Assembly: GCA_964650965.1 (NCBI GenBank)
Contig: CAZYYO010000004.1
Coordinates: 7,270 to 71,269, forward strand
From: CAZYYO01 sp964650965
Lineage (GTDB): Bacteria > Bacillota > Clostridia > Lachnospirales > Lachnospiraceae
Reading direction: 5' to 3'
Length of the DNA stretch: 64,000 nt
Within the stretch, counting starts at the first letter, position 1. Each line of letters opens with the position of its first letter. A program made the position numbers and the translations under genes. Below are positions 9,302 through 20,210 of this stretch, piece after piece. A model generated the notes under the pieces. The model saw nothing but the letters and a program-made list of their open reading frames with translations. It was not told the DNA's origin and made no database searches.

Positions 9302-10120
9302 TTATCGTTTCAGGTTATTGGCCTGCTCTAGCATGGTATCTGATGTAGTAATTGCCTTGGAATTCATCTCATAGGCTCTTTGCGCAATGATCAGATTTAC
9401 CATTTCATCTGCAACATTTACGTTAGAGCCCTCAAGAAATCCTTGAGATATGGTACTTCTAGTCAACCCTGCATCCGTTGCTTCATTCATAGCAAGTCCG
9501 GAAGCTGCTGTCTGGGTTAACAGATTATTAGCATTCTTCTCCAAGCCTGCCGGGTTACGGAATTGATATAATCCCACCGTTTGTCCTGTTCCAATATAAT
9601 TTCCATCTGGTCCTTTATAAGCCACCTGGCCATCTGTTCCAAATGACACCCCATCTGCGCTGGCTGTTCCCGGAATTGTAATTCGATTGCCATTAGAATC
9701 TAACACAGGGTTTCCATTGGCATTGGTAAGAATTCGGTTTCCATTATTATCCAAGCTCCAGGTAAAATCACCATTTCTTGTATAATAGGTCTGCCCATCC
9801 TCGCCTGTTACTGCAAAGAATCCATCTCCATTGATACATAATGCCATCTTATTAGAGCTTGCCAGCTGTGCCCCCTGGGTATAGCTGGTATTGGTGGAAG
9901 CCACTCTGGTTCCCAACCCTACCTGTGCACTGGTGGGTTTTGTTTCTCCATTTGCAGAGGTAGTTTCCGTCTGCATTGTCTGATACAGTAGGGATTTAAA
10001 CTGTACTGACTGGGATTTATATCCCGTGGTATTTACATTTGCTAAGTTATTGGCAATGGTATCGACATTGGTCTGCTGCGCCTTCATGCCGGATGCCGCT
10101 GTCCATAATGATCTCATCAT
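9302..10120 (-). CDS. flhP: Flagellar basal-body rod protein, FlhP/FlgG type
   Basis: 272 residues of the FlgG family that forms the distal rod of the flagellum. The N-terminal signature (ASGMKAQQTNVDTIANNLAN, then NTTGYK) and the C-terminal helix (NVADEMVNLIIAQRAYEMNS) both match. The order mreB/mbl-flhO-flhP is the same as in Bacillus subtilis, which favours FlhP. AAGGAG lies 10 bases before the ATG at 10120; a second ATG follows directly. Confidence 0.9.
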   Translation of the reverse strand: MMRSLWTAASGMKAQQTNVDTIANNLANVNTTGYKSQSVQFKSLLYQTMQTETTSANGETKPTSAQVGLGTRVASTNTSYTQGAQLASSNKMALCINGDGFFAVTGEDGQTYYTRNGDFTWSLDNNGNRILTNANGNPVLDSNGNRITIPGTASADGVSFGTDGQVAYKGPDGNYIGTGQTVGLYQFRNPAGLEKNANNLLTQTAASGLAMNEATDAGLTRSTISQGFLEGSNVNVADEMVNLIIAQRAYEMNSKAITTSDTMLEQANNLKR

Positions 10121-10142
10121 GTGGATGCATCTCCTTTTTCGC

Positions 10143-10943
10143 TTATACTCGTCCTACCGTGTTCACTGCTTTGTCTAATGTGGAATCCTCTGTCTGAATT
10201 ACCTTTTGGCCAGCTTCATAAGCTCTGGCTATGGCAATCATTTGAACCATCTCATCTACCACATTCACGTTTGAGGCTTCTAAGCATCCTTGCTCCACCT
10301 GTGCGTCACTTGCTATCACCTGACCGCCCTCTGCCAGGTCGTATAGATTTTCTCCATACTTTTCTAGATAGTTATAATCTGCAATATCAACCACACCCAC
10401 TCTGCCTACAATCGCATTGTTCTGGTATACGTAGCCCTGTTCATCCACGGTATAATCCAGATTCGGATTAATCTGCAGGTAATTATTGGGATTACTATCT
10501 GAATTCACGGCTCCGTTATTATTCAGCAAATAGTCTCCATCACTGGTAACAAAGTAGCCCTGGGCATTAACGGAAAAAGAACCATCCCTGGTATATTTAA
10601 TGGATGTATTTCCACCTTTATCCGTAAAAGCTATCGCAAAAAATCCTTCTCCGGAAATTCCTAAGTCGGATGCTTTGTCTGTTACTTGAAAACCACCCTG
10701 TTCATAGTTGGTATAGGTCTCACCAATTTTAACTCCCTGGTTAATGTATCCCAGTCTTCGAGGGAGACCTGCATCGGAGGTATCCTTGATTTTAATGGCC
10801 AGCTGGGCATCAAAAGACTGATTGGTGGTGCCTTCCTTCTTATACCCTGCTGTATTGGAATTGGCAAGATTGTTGGACAATACATCCAGTCTACGCTGTT
10901 CATTTACCATTCCTGTGTATGCGGTATATAGACCTTTTACCAT
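10143..10943 (-). CDS. flhO: Flagellar basal-body rod protein, FlhO/FlgF type
   Basis: 266 residues, paralogous to the gene that follows it. It carries the rod-family N-terminus (YTAYTGMVNEQRRLDVLSNN then NTAGYK) and C-terminus (NVVDEMVQMIAIARAYEAGQ). It is exported by the flagellar type III system and built into the rod. GGAGG is seven bases before ATG 10943. It lies downstream of mreB/mbl with a weak terminator between them. Confidence 0.9.
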   Translation of the reverse strand: MVKGLYTAYTGMVNEQRRLDVLSNNLANSNTAGYKKEGTTNQSFDAQLAIKIKDTSDAGLPRRLGYINQGVKIGETYTNYEQGGFQVTDKASDLGISGEGFFAIAFTDKGGNTSIKYTRDGSFSVNAQGYFVTSDGDYLLNNNGAVNSDSNPNNYLQINPNLDYTVDEQGYVYQNNAIVGRVGVVDIADYNYLEKYGENLYDLAEGGQVIASDAQVEQGCLEASNVNVVDEMVQMIAIARAYEAGQKVIQTEDSTLDKAVNTVGRV

Positions 10944-11069
10944 TTTCTATCCTCCGTTTGCTACTATGTACTTCCATTCCCTACAGGGAAGTAAAGTCAT
11001 ACGTGTACTTCATGCTATTTATATCGGCTATATATATGTACTTCTTTAGCTTTTTTTACCTAATGAACA

Positions 11070-11106
11070 AAGAACACTCCCTGTTTTTATTTCAGGCAGT
11101 GTTCTT
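11070..11106 (-). terminator. Hairpin after mreB/mbl
   Basis: 14-base arms AAGAACACT(G/C)CCTG with one mismatch and a 9-base A/T loop, just after the stop at 11115. There is no clean T tract, so it may attenuate rather than stop transcription before flhO. Confidence 0.5.
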
Positions 11107-11114
11107 ATGATTTC

Positions 11115-12110
11115 TTATGCGTCGTCTCTCTCTCCAGATAAGAATTCCACGTATTTTCCAGTACCAATTGCCACACAGGTCATTGGATCCTCTGCAGTCA
11201 TGGTATTAATTCCTGTACGGTCTTCTACCAGTTCTTCCAATCCACGAAGAAGTGCGCCTCCACCGGTTAATACAATTCCACGTTCTGCCACATCAGCTGC
11301 CAGCTCTGGTGGTGTCTTCTCCAATACACTGTGGATTGCCTCAACAATCTGCAATGTAGCCTCTCTTAATGCTTCTTCTGTCTCCTCGGAGGATACCTGA
11401 ATCGTCTTAGGAAGACCTGTTACCAGATTTCTTCCTCTTACATCCATGGTCTCCGGCGTTGGAAGAGGATAGCATGTACCAATCTTAATCTTAATATCTT
11501 CTGCTGTTCTTTCGCCAATCAGAAGATTATGTTTCTTTCTCATATAACGAACCAGAGCTTCATCAAAGTCATCACCGGCAATCTTAATGGATGTGCTGAC
11601 TACCGAGCCTCCCAAAGAGATTACCGCAATATCAGCAGTACCTCCACCTATATCCACAATCATATTTCCACATGGTCTGGAAATATCAATTCCGGCACCG
11701 ATGGCTGCTGCGATAGGTTCTTCAATAATGGCAACCTCTCTTGCTCCTGCTGCATAAGTAGCATCCTCTACTGCTCTCTTCTCAACCTCTGTTACACCAC
11801 TAGGCACACAGACACTGATTCTAGGCTTCCGATAACTCTTCTTGCCCATTGCCTTCTGGATGAAATATTTAATCATTTTCTCTGTAACGGTGTAATCAGA
11901 AATAACACCCTGACGCAGTGGTCTTACTGCCACAATATTACCAGGTGTTCTTCCCAGCATTAATCTTGCTTCTTCACCAATTGCTTTTATTTTATTGGTA
12001 TCTCTGTCAAAAGCTACCACAGATGGCTCTTTTAACACTACACCTTTTCCCTTAACGTACACCAGAATACTGGCCGTACCTAAATCAATTCCGATATCTG
12101 TTGAAACCAT
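11115..12110 (-). CDS. mreB: MreB-family actin homologue (Mbl type)
   Basis: 331 residues. Bacterial actin that guides cell-wall elongation under the membrane. The phosphate-1 motif DIGIDLGTASILVY starts at residue 4, phosphate-2 reads MIVDIGGGTADIAV, and the adenosine loop reads VLTGGGALLRGL. The ATG at 12110 has AAAGGAG seven bases upstream; a longer frame from 12158 would start inside the leader. Downstream flhO-flhP is the Bacillus mbl context, so mbl is a likely more exact name. No mreC/mreD is next to it. Confidence 0.93.
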   Translation of the reverse strand: MVSTDIGIDLGTASILVYVKGKGVVLKEPSVVAFDRDTNKIKAIGEEARLMLGRTPGNIVAVRPLRQGVISDYTVTEKMIKYFIQKAMGKKSYRKPRISVCVPSGVTEVEKRAVEDATYAAGAREVAIIEEPIAAAIGAGIDISRPCGNMIVDIGGGTADIAVISLGGSVVSTSIKIAGDDFDEALVRYMRKKHNLLIGERTAEDIKIKIGTCYPLPTPETMDVRGRNLVTGLPKTIQVSSEETEEALREATLQIVEAIHSVLEKTPPELAADVAERGIVLTGGGALLRGLEELVEDRTGINTMTAEDPMTCVAIGTGKYVEFLSGERDDA

Positions 12111-12186
12111 AACGTTTCTCCTTTCATTTCCCTGTCTATTGAAATGGACAAAATTCACCTAATAATAGTTTTTGCATTCTCTTCTA

Positions 12187-12214
12187 ATTATATACAATTG
12201 TTGCCATTTTTCAA
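12187..12214 (-). promoter_or_regulatory. Promoter of mreB/mbl
   Basis: On the minus strand TTGAAA (12214-12209) and TATAAT (12192-12187), with a 16-base spacer, about 77 bases before the mreB start codon. Confidence 0.7.
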
Positions 12215-12348
12215 TCAATATTTTTACGTTCACAATTTCTTCATAAAAAAAATTGTACTTTTTTTGTATTTCTTCACACAATCAACACATTTTATGGTTA
12301 TATTATTAATGTACTAGCTGATAAGCTAATATAATTTTTCATAACTCA

Positions 12349-12372
12349 GCTCCGGGACTTCGGTTCCGGAGC
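12349..12372 (+). ncRNA. UUCG-capped hairpin, possible 5' element of a small RNA
   Basis: Read on the plus strand, this is a 10-bp stem (one G-T pair) closed by the tetraloop C(TTCG)G, a loop that is hyperstable only as RNA in this sense. It is directly followed by a terminator-like hairpin at 12388-12412, also plus-sense. No plus-strand gene lies upstream and no good plus promoter is visible, so a small RNA is only a candidate. The rest of 12111-12428 holds the mreB promoter and AT-rich sequence. Confidence 0.35.
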
Positions 12373-12387
12373 ACTCCCCAAAAATTT

Positions 12388-12412
12388 ACGCCACATTTCG
12401 TGGCGTTTTTTT
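12388..12412 (+). terminator. Intrinsic terminator (best in plus sense)
   Basis: Stem ACGCCAC/GTGGCGT with loop ATTTC and seven T. On the minus strand, the direction of the YesL gene ending at 12429, the run after the stem is AAATTTTT, which is weaker. It may serve both directions. Confidence 0.7.
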
Positions 12413-12428
12413 ATTGGGAATATGCTGT

Positions 12429-13079
12429 TTATTCTTCATCCACCTCATAGTATGGATCTTCTCGCTGCCGTTCCTCATCTGACATGAGCTGATAGAAGGT
12501 ATTGTCCATGAACCAGGCAAATCCCCACATAGCAATCCCCGGTAAAAATAATACCGTCCATATTTGAATCATAATGATAAAGCCCATCACAAACAATGCT
12601 CCAAAAATCAGCAAATCTCCCAGCACATGCCCTACCATAATAATCCAGGAGCTGCGGAAGGTCTTCATTAATGGTCGTTTGAATCTGGCCATATAGGCTA
12701 TAACATGCAGGGCATACAAAACCCCGATGAAGAACGCAATAGCACACACCATTCTAAGAAGGTTGGTTACTGTTCCATAGCCTTGTTCTGTCATCTTAGC
12801 AAACATATTGGCAAGGGTAAATAATGCTGCCAGATTCACCAACAGAATCATCCAGGCAATGGTCACCTGTCCAAAATTCTTCTTAAACTCCGCCCAGAAG
12901 CGGCGAACTGCATGTCCTTCTCCATTCAGGATACAGTAATGCATGGTAGCATACAGTGCTGTAAGACTTGCTCCAGCAGTAACAACGGGAATGCAGGCAA
13001 TCAAACAGCAGATATTTACCATAATAATTGTTCCGATTTTATCAAATACTTCTAACCACTTGGTATCTTTACTATTCAT
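12429..13079 (-). CDS. YesL family (DUF624) membrane protein
   Basis: 216 residues with four to five membrane segments. The N-terminus (FDKIGTIIMVNICCLIACIPVVTAGASLTALYA, cited only as the region at about 10-42) matches the DUF624/YesL pattern 'N..W...C.P..T.G....AL'. These proteins are common near sugar transport systems in Lachnospiraceae, but their function is unknown. A second family member lies immediately upstream (13114-13866), 34 bases apart, so the pair is probably an operon from tandem duplication. Confidence 0.82.
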   Translation of the reverse strand: MNSKDTKWLEVFDKIGTIIMVNICCLIACIPVVTAGASLTALYATMHYCILNGEGHAVRRFWAEFKKNFGQVTIAWMILLVNLAALFTLANMFAKMTEQGYGTVTNLLRMVCAIAFFIGVLYALHVIAYMARFKRPLMKTFRSSWIIMVGHVLGDLLIFGALFVMGFIIMIQIWTVLFLPGIAMWGFAWFMDNTFYQLMSDEERQREDPYYEVDEE

Positions 13080-13113
13080 TTTACTTCTTATCCTTCCTTG
13101 TCTATTGTCTCTA

Positions 13114-13866
13114 TCATGTGTTGCCCTGCTGCTTTGCTTCCTCAGCTTCTATCATTGCCTGAAACACCTTCTCTAATCGAATGGCAAACATCATTAAGAA
13201 GGTTGCCGGAAGTATAAGAATACACCATGGCACGAAAGCAATCAATGCCACCATAATAATGGTCATAATAACGGCCACAAAATTCCTTCCTGGGTGCATC
13301 AGCATAATTAAAAAGGAATTACGGATACACCGCCAGGTAGTGTCTTGAAAATGTGACATGTAGCCAAAAGAATAATATAGGGTAAGCACTGCCAGGGTAA
13401 AGGGTATCAATAGCAGAATAAAGCCAAGGGCACTTCCATTTCCTGTCTTAGCTACTCCATTAAGATAATAAATATCATATCCCATCAAGCCCAGAGCAAG
13501 TGCCATGGGAATCCATACCTTTACGCCGCTTTTAAAATTACTCTTAAGCTGCTTCCAATATGTTGAAAAGGGATATCCTTCATCATCAATGATTGCTTTT
13601 CGAATGGTTGTATATAAAGCAATCGTGGCCGGTCCAATGGTAATAATCGGCACACAGGTAATCAGCCAGAATATATTCAGCAGCAACAAAAAAGCTGCCT
13701 TATTAATTAAATTCATAAACCCGGTTAAGCCTGTTTCTTCTGCATCATAATGATCGTCCTCATCTCCAGGCTTTTTCTTTCTCGGGGCTCCGGAATTAGC
13801 CAGATTTTCCATTCCCGGTCCGGAATTCACTTGATGATATTGGCGATTTTCATCATTTGCTGCCAT
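13114..13866 (-). CDS. YesL family (DUF624) membrane protein, second copy
   Basis: 250 residues. A hydrophilic N-terminal extension of about 45 residues (rich in D, E, K, N) precedes the DUF624 core (LLLNIFWLITCVPIITIGPA) and about five membrane segments. It has the same family signature as the gene downstream, but that extension is absent there. Function unknown. An ATG at 13866 preceded by GAAAGAGGAAAT gives the start. Confidence 0.82.
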   Translation of the reverse strand: MAANDENRQYHQVNSGPGMENLANSGAPRKKKPGDEDDHYDAEETGLTGFMNLINKAAFLLLLNIFWLITCVPIITIGPATIALYTTIRKAIIDDEGYPFSTYWKQLKSNFKSGVKVWIPMALALGLMGYDIYYLNGVAKTGNGSALGFILLLIPFTLAVLTLYYSFGYMSHFQDTTWRCIRNSFLIMLMHPGRNFVAVIMTIIMVALIAFVPWCILILPATFLMMFAIRLEKVFQAMIEAEEAKQQGNT

Positions 13867-13930
13867 AACAATTTCCTCTTTCTACTGCATCTTTCTTATT
13901 TTCCCTAAGGAATCTTATACATAATAACAT

Positions 13931-13966
13931 AAAGAGAGGACAAATATTATCATTTACCCTCTCTTT
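13931..13966 (-). terminator. Terminator after uvrA
   Basis: AAAGAGAGG/CCTCTCTTT arms around an 18-base AT loop, 36 bases after the uvrA stop, followed on either strand by short T runs. Confidence 0.65.
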
Positions 13967-14001
13967 TTATCAATTTTTTATAATTAATTTCCCGATTTCT
14001 G

Positions 14002-16836
14002 CTATTTCAAGTATTTCTTAATGTATTGGCCGGTATAGGACTTTTTGCATCTGGCCACCTGTTCCGGCGTGCCCTTGGCAACTACCGTCCCTCCTCGGTC
14101 TCCTCCATCCGGTCCCATGTCGATAATATAATCGGCGGTCTTAATCACATCCAGATTATGCTCAATAACCACAACCGTATTGCCTCCCTCAGATAACTGG
14201 CGAAGAATCTCTACCAGCTTATGCACATCTGCAAAATGAAGACCTGTGGTTGGTTCATCCAATACATAGATGGTTCTGCCTGTACTTCTCTTACTTAACT
14301 CAGTAGCCAGCTTAATACGCTGTGCCTCTCCACCTGATAATGTGGTAGATGGCTGGCCCAGCTTCAAATAGGACAGTCCAACATCATACAATGTCTGTAT
14401 CTTACGATGAATGGTGGGGACATTCTTAAAGAAGCCCAATGCTTCCTCCACAGTCATGTCCAATACATCATAAATGGATTTATCCTTGTACTTCACTTCC
14501 AGTGTCTCCCGGTTATACCGCTTGCCGCCACACACCTCACAGGGCACATATACGTCTGGCAGGAAATGCATTTCAATTTTCAGGATTCCATCTCCTGAGC
14601 AGGCTTCACAACGGCCGCCCTTCACATTAAAGCTGAATCTTCCCTTGGCATAGCCTCTTGCCTTAGCATCTGCCGTTCCTGCAAACAAATCCCGTATCAT
14701 GTCGAAAACACCGGTATAGGTAGCCGGATTGGATCTGGGGGTTCTTCCAATAGGGGATTGGTCAATATCGATAATTTTATCTAACTGGTCTACACCTTCA
14801 ATTTCATCATGCTTTCCCGGAATCTGTCTTGCACGATTCAGCTGCTTGGACAGGCTCTTATACAGGATTTCATTAATCAGGGAAGATTTTCCCGAGCCTG
14901 AGACTCCGGTAATACAGGTCATAATTCCCAGTGGAATATCCACATCTATATTGCGAAGATTATTCTCTCTTGCTCCCTTAATAGTAAGAAATCCTGTTGG
15001 TTTTCTTCGTTCTGCCGGTACAGGAATCTTCATTCTTCCACTTAAATAGGCACCGGTAACGGATTTTGGACATGCCATAATATCCTCTACAGTTCCGGCT
15101 GCTACCACTTCTCCACCATGCTCCCCTGCAAGGGGACCAATATCCACAATGTAATCTGCTTCCCGCATGGTATCCTCATCATGCTCTACCACAAGAAGGG
15201 TGTTGCCCAAATCCCTTAATCCCTTGAGAGATGCCAGTAATTTATCATTGTCCTTCTGGTGCAGACCAATACTTGGTTCATCTAGGATATATGCAACCCC
15301 TACCAGCCCGGAGCCTATCTGGGTTGCCAGCCGAATTCGCTGGGCTTCTCCACCAGACAATGTACCGGTAGCTCGTGCCAGAGACAGATAATCCAGTCCC
15401 ACATCCATCAAGAATCCTACACGTCCCTTAATCTCTTTAATGACCTGATGACCAATTTTCTCCTGCTGCTGACTCAGCTTCATTTCATCCAAAAACACCT
15501 TCAAATCTCGAACCGGCATCTCAGTGATTTCGTAAATATTCTTATCTGCTACTGTTACACCCAGGGAGGTCTTCTTCAGTCGCTGTCCATCACATACCGG
15601 GCAATGTGTTACCCGCATAAACTCTTCATATTCCTGCTTAATAACCTCGGACTTGGTCTCCCGGTATCTCCGATTCACATTCTTAATCAGTCCTTCAAAG
15701 AATACGTCGTAGACTCCTTCCCCACGCTGTCCCTTATAATGTACCTTAACACTGGTATCTGCTCCATAGATGAACATATGCCGCACATGAAGAGGCAGGT
15801 CCTTATAAGGCGTGTCCAGGGAAAAGCCATATTCCTTAGCCAGTGCTTTCAAAATTGCATGGGAATAGCTCTTAGGATCGGATGCAGACTGCCAGCCCAT
15901 CACCTGAACTGCACCGGAATTAAAGCTAAGATTCATATCCGGAATCATCAGCTCCTCGTCAAATTCCATCTTATAGCCCAGTCCAAAGCATTCCGGACAG
16001 GCGCCAAAGGGATTATTAAAGGAAAAGCTTCTTGGTTCAATCTCGTCAATCGTCACACCACAGTCCGGACAGGCAAAGCTTTCTGAAAACCGTATAGGTT
16101 CTCCCTGGAATACATCTACTACCATTAACCCCTTAGACAAATGCATTACATTTTCAATGGAGTCTGTAAGTCGCTTCTCAATCCCCGGCTTTACCACCAG
16201 GCGGTCTACGATAATCTCAATATTATGCTTCTTATTCTTATCTAATGCAATTTCCTCGGTAAGCTCAAACTGATTTCCATCTACAACTGCACGAACATAG
16301 CCGCTTCTTTTAGCCTTCTCAAACAGCTTTTCATGGGTACCCTTTCTTCCCCGCACCACCGGTGCTAACAGCTGAATTCTTGTCTTCTCTGGAAGTGCCA
16401 TGATTTCATCCACCATTTGATCCACCGTTTGCTTCTTAATCTCCTTGCCGCACTCCGGGCAATGAGGAATTCCAATGCGGGCATACAGCAACCGGAAATA
16501 ATCGTAGATTTCTGTAACCGTTCCCACAGTAGACCTGGGATTTCGATTGGTAGATTTCTGATCGATAGAAATTGCTGGGGGCAATCCTTCAATCTTCTCC
16601 ACATCCGGCTTCTCCATCTGTCCTAGGAACTGTCTTGCATAGGAAGACAGAGACTCCATATATCTTCTCTGTCCCTCTGCAAATATGGTATCAAAGGCCA
16701 GGGAAGATTTACCTGAGCCACTAAGTCCGGTTAACACCACGAACTCATCTCTTGGTATATCCAGACTGATATTCTTTAGGTTGTGTACATTGGCACCCCT
16801 GATTTTGATGTATTTTCTGTTATTACTATCCTTCAT
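14002..16836 (-). CDS. uvrA: Excinuclease ABC subunit UvrA
   Basis: 944 residues, full length. Damage-recognition ATPase of nucleotide excision repair. It has two ABC modules, each with Walker A (GLSGSGKSS near 37 and GVSGSGKSS near 645) and LSGGE signatures, a zinc module (CPECGKEI near 120) and the C-terminal CxxC zinc finger (CEACSGDG...CEVC near 750). It lies 70 bases downstream of uvrB, and the two form one unit with a terminator after uvrA. Confidence 0.98.
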   Translation of the reverse strand: MKDSNNRKYIKIRGANVHNLKNISLDIPRDEFVVLTGLSGSGKSSLAFDTIFAEGQRRYMESLSSYARQFLGQMEKPDVEKIEGLPPAISIDQKSTNRNPRSTVGTVTEIYDYFRLLYARIGIPHCPECGKEIKKQTVDQMVDEIMALPEKTRIQLLAPVVRGRKGTHEKLFEKAKRSGYVRAVVDGNQFELTEEIALDKNKKHNIEIIVDRLVVKPGIEKRLTDSIENVMHLSKGLMVVDVFQGEPIRFSESFACPDCGVTIDEIEPRSFSFNNPFGACPECFGLGYKMEFDEELMIPDMNLSFNSGAVQVMGWQSASDPKSYSHAILKALAKEYGFSLDTPYKDLPLHVRHMFIYGADTSVKVHYKGQRGEGVYDVFFEGLIKNVNRRYRETKSEVIKQEYEEFMRVTHCPVCDGQRLKKTSLGVTVADKNIYEITEMPVRDLKVFLDEMKLSQQQEKIGHQVIKEIKGRVGFLMDVGLDYLSLARATGTLSGGEAQRIRLATQIGSGLVGVAYILDEPSIGLHQKDNDKLLASLKGLRDLGNTLLVVEHDEDTMREADYIVDIGPLAGEHGGEVVAAGTVEDIMACPKSVTGAYLSGRMKIPVPAERRKPTGFLTIKGARENNLRNIDVDIPLGIMTCITGVSGSGKSSLINEILYKSLSKQLNRARQIPGKHDEIEGVDQLDKIIDIDQSPIGRTPRSNPATYTGVFDMIRDLFAGTADAKARGYAKGRFSFNVKGGRCEACSGDGILKIEMHFLPDVYVPCEVCGGKRYNRETLEVKYKDKSIYDVLDMTVEEALGFFKNVPTIHRKIQTLYDVGLSYLKLGQPSTTLSGGEAQRIKLATELSKRSTGRTIYVLDEPTTGLHFADVHKLVEILRQLSEGGNTVVVIEHNLDVIKTADYIIDMGPDGGDRGGTVVAKGTPEQVARCKKSYTGQYIKKYLK

Positions 16837-16906
16837 GTTCTTTTCCTTTTCTTTCCTGTAGCTTTCCCGCTACGGAAGTCTATATGTCGCTTCTCTGTGC
16901 CCGCCA

Positions 16907-18901
16907 CTAAGAATCCTGCTCTATCTCCCGCAGCATATTCTTCAGCTCCACTAGCTTATCTCTATATTCTGCCGCTGCTTCAAAGTTCAAATCGCCTGCT
17001 GCCTTCTCCATCTTCTTCTTCACCTTGGCAATCATCTCTTCTAGCTCCTGACGATCCATATCTTCCGGTTCCTTAGAGAACTTCATTTCCTCCTGAGCGA
17101 TTTCTTTGGATATGCTAATCAAATCTCGTACCGATTTCTGAATGGTTGTGGGCGTTATGCCATGCTCCTTATTATATGCTTCCTGAATACCTCGTCGCCG
17201 CTTGGTCTCATCGATGGCCATTCTCATGGAATCCGTTATCTTATCTGCATACATAATTACGTGGCCTTCACTGTTTCTTGCAGCCCTGCCGACGGTTTGG
17301 ATGAGTGAACGTTCTGAACGCAGGAACCCTTCCTTGTCTGCATCTAAAATTGCAACCAATGTAATTTCCGGAATATCCAATCCTTCTCTTAGAAGGTTAA
17401 TTCCTACCAGAACATCAAATACATCCAGGCGAAGGTCTCTTATAATCTCTGCCCGCTCCAGGGTGTCAATATCAGAATGAAGGTATTTCACACGAATTCC
17501 CAGCTCTGCCATATAGTCTGTCAAATCCTCTGCCATCCGCTTGGTCAGGGTGGTGATTAATACCTTGTGCTTTCCAAGGATTTCCTTATTTACTTCACCA
17601 ATCAAATCATCAATCTGTCCCTCCACAGGGCGAACCTGTATTTCCGGATCCAGCAAGCCTGTGGGGCGAATTACCTGCTCTGCCCGTAGCATCTCATGTT
17701 CTGCTTCATAATCTCCCGGAGTGGCAGAACAAAACATCATCTGGTCTATCTTGGATTCGAACTCCCCAAAATTCAATGGACGATTGTCCTTGGCAGAGGG
17801 CAGGCGGAAGCCATAATCCACCAATGTTGATTTTCTAGACTGGTCACCTGCATACATTCCCCGCACCTGAGGCAATGTAATATGAGACTCATCAATAATG
17901 ATTAAATAATCATCTCCAAAATAATCCATCAACGTCTGGGGTGGTTCTCCTGGCTGCTGGCCTGTCATATGTCTGGAATAATTCTCTATTCCACTGCAAA
18001 AGCCTGTTTCCCGGAGCATCTCTATATCAAAGTTCGTTCGTTCTGCAATTCGCTGCGCTTCAATCAGCTTGTCCTCGCTCTTAAAGTATCGAACCCGTTC
18101 CTCTAACTCTGCTTCAATGGTCTTACACGCCGCATTGATTTTCTCCTGGGGAACCACATAGTGCGATGCTGGGAAAATAGCCACATGCTCCAACTCCCGC
18201 TTTACCCCGCCTGTAAGCACATCAATCTCAGTAAGTCGATCTATTTCATCTCCAAAGAATTCTACACGGTAAGCATATTCTGATGCATTTGCCGGAAAAA
18301 TCTCCACCACATCGCCTCTTACCCGAAAGGTTCCTCGGGTAAAATCCATATCATTGCGAATGTACTGCATATCAATGAGCGCCCGAATCACATCATCCCT
18401 ATCCTTCTCATCCTGGGGGCGCAAAGAAACCATCATATTCTGATAGTCCTCAGGACTTCCGATTCCATAGATACAGGATACCGATGATATAATAATTACA
18501 TCCTTTCGCTCTGCCAATGCTGCCGTTGCAGACAAGCGAAGCTTATCAATCTCATCATTAATTGCTGAGTCCTTGGCTATATAGGTGTCTGAAGACGGAA
18601 CATATGCTTCTGGCTGGTAATAGTCATAATAGGACACAAAATACTCCACTGCATTTTCTGGAAAGAATTCCTTGAATTCTCCATAAAGCTGCGCCGCCAG
18701 TGTCTTATTATGCGCAATAATCAATGTGGGTTTATTCAGTTGTTCAATTACATTTGCCATGGTAAAGGTCTTACCACTTCCAGTGACTCCCAGCAGGGTC
18801 TCAAACTGGTTGCCCTCTTTAAACCCCTGCACCAGCTCCTGAATTGCCTGGGGCTGATCTCCTGTTGGTTCGTATGGAGAATGCAATTTAAAATGATCCA
18901 T
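16907..18901 (-). CDS. uvrB: Excinuclease ABC subunit UvrB
   Basis: 664 residues, usual length. Helicase-like subunit that takes over the lesion from UvrA and recruits UvrC. Walker [10 protein letters not shown] is near residue 39, the beta-hairpin with [12 protein letters not shown] near 92, and the DESH box and helicase motif VI ([12 protein letters not shown]) follow. The C-terminal UVR coiled-coil (about 620-655) binds UvrC. GGGAGAAC precedes the ATG at 18901. Confidence 0.98.
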   Translation of the reverse strand: MDHFKLHSPYEPTGDQPQAIQELVQGFKEGNQFETLLGVTGSGKTFTMANVIEQLNKPTLIIAHNKTLAAQLYGEFKEFFPENAVEYFVSYYDYYQPEAYVPSSDTYIAKDSAINDEIDKLRLSATAALAERKDVIIISSVSCIYGIGSPEDYQNMMVSLRPQDEKDRDDVIRALIDMQYIRNDMDFTRGTFRVRGDVVEIFPANASEYAYRVEFFGDEIDRLTEIDVLTGGVKRELEHVAIFPASHYVVPQEKINAACKTIEAELEERVRYFKSEDKLIEAQRIAERTNFDIEMLRETGFCSGIENYSRHMTGQQPGEPPQTLMDYFGDDYLIIIDESHITLPQVRGMYAGDQSRKSTLVDYGFRLPSAKDNRPLNFGEFESKIDQMMFCSATPGDYEAEHEMLRAEQVIRPTGLLDPEIQVRPVEGQIDDLIGEVNKEILGKHKVLITTLTKRMAEDLTDYMAELGIRVKYLHSDIDTLERAEIIRDLRLDVFDVLVGINLLREGLDIPEITLVAILDADKEGFLRSERSLIQTVGRAARNSEGHVIMYADKITDSMRMAIDETKRRRGIQEAYNKEHGITPTTIQKSVRDLISISKEIAQEEMKFSKEPEDMDRQELEEMIAKVKKKMEKAAGDLNFEAAAEYRDKLVELKNMLREIEQDS

Positions 18902-18990
18902 AGGCTTGTTCTCCCAAGTAATATCTTATTAGACATCGCTTTTATTATGCTCGTTGGCTGTTCTCATTATTATAGCAAAACGCAAAAAGA

Positions 18991-19025
18991 AAGTACAGAG
19001 CAAACCGAATGTTTGTTCTGTACTT
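18991..19025 (-). terminator. Terminator after the extended SDR gene
   Basis: 15-base arms AAGTACAGA(A/G)CAAAC around a 5-base loop. On the minus strand TTCTTTTTG follows. It separates the SDR gene from uvrB. Confidence 0.75.
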
Positions 19026-19050
19026 AGTATTTTTATATGGAGGTTATATT

Positions 19051-20070
19051 TTATGCCACGTTAATCTTGCCGGTCTCCTTTAACCACTGCACTTCATCAT
19101 GAATGGTTTCTTCATAGGAGCGTGTGTGATATCCCAATTCCTTCTGTGCCTTAGAGGAATCGAAGGCATTATTTCTAGCCAGATTATATACTGCAAAAGT
19201 AGTCATCATTGGCTTTTCACCTTTTTTCTTAGCCTTCTTCTCCATAACCTTGGCCATAAGATTCGCCATTTTCAGTGGCAGGAACATTCCCACTGGCTTG
19301 CAATTGCACTCCTTCTGAAGCATACCGCACATGGCGCGGAAGGTTACTTCGTCATTTCCAAGGATATAGCATTCTCCTGCTTTTCCCTTCTTCGCCGCAC
19401 GAATGGTTCCATCTGCCAAATCTCGTACATCACATAGATTAAAGGAGCCATCAATACCCGCTGGCATTTCTCCGTTAATAATCTTAATTAATGTTCCGGT
19501 GGTTTCTCCCACTGCAAAATCCTCTGGTCCTAAGATACCACTTGGGTGAACCACACAGGCATTTAATCCTTGATTGTGTACCGCATCTAATACCACCTGA
19601 GTAGCCAACGCCTTGGACTGACTATAGCATCCTAACACCTTGGTCTCATCAAATTTCTTAACCTCTTTGATTCTGCGTCCCTTAGGAAGCTCTGGAATTG
19701 CTCCGGTACTGCTGCAATACACTAATTTCTGGCATTCCTTATGTGCCAGACACAAATCCACAATATTCTGGGTTCCACCTACATTTACATCCATAACCAG
19801 CTTGTTATAATCCGGATCGACGGTTACCACACTGGCAATATGAAGAACAATGGTCTCGCACCCTTCCTCTACGGTAAAGAATTTCTCCAAAGAAGCCTTA
19901 TCACATAAATTTCCTTCTACAATCTCTGCTTCCTTGGGAACGAATTTCATCGCCTTGTCATTGGGAAGAACAAATGCTCGAACCTGCTCTCCCTGGTCTA
20001 CCAATTGACGGCAAATGGTGCCTCCTAAGAATCCTGCTGCTCCTGTGACTAAATATTTTGTATTACTCAT
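19051..20070 (-). CDS. Extended SDR family NAD(P)-dependent epimerase/reductase
   Basis: 339 residues. The Rossmann motif GAAGFLGG is at residues 9-16 and the catalytic Ser...YxxxK set (CSSTGA, then YSQSK near 165) is intact. It resembles the dihydroflavonol-reductase/3-beta-HSD branch of extended SDRs. The substrate cannot be told from sequence. It stands alone, with a terminator behind it, between secA and uvrB. The C-terminal third has a basic, helical stretch (KVMEKKAKKKGEKP). Confidence 0.85.
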   Translation of the reverse strand: MSNTKYLVTGAAGFLGGTICRQLVDQGEQVRAFVLPNDKAMKFVPKEAEIVEGNLCDKASLEKFFTVEEGCETIVLHIASVVTVDPDYNKLVMDVNVGGTQNIVDLCLAHKECQKLVYCSSTGAIPELPKGRRIKEVKKFDETKVLGCYSQSKALATQVVLDAVHNQGLNACVVHPSGILGPEDFAVGETTGTLIKIINGEMPAGIDGSFNLCDVRDLADGTIRAAKKGKAGECYILGNDEVTFRAMCGMLQKECNCKPVGMFLPLKMANLMAKVMEKKAKKKGEKPMMTTFAVYNLARNNAFDSSKAQKELGYHTRSYEETIHDEVQWLKETGKINVA

Positions 20071-20210
20071 GATTTTATCCCCGCTTTCTTATCTGCATAT
20101 TTTATTTTCATATTCTCATCAACCCAAGGTATCTCTTCTGTTGATGATGATAATATAGCAGGGGTTTATTTCTGGATTATTTCACTTTTGTTTCAGTTAT
20201 GTTAAATGTA

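Noticed and set aside
14407..16626. Several plus-strand frames antisense to uvrA, the longest over 200 codons
   Set aside because: They mirror a full-length conserved gene, have no ribosome sites and no recognisable domains.
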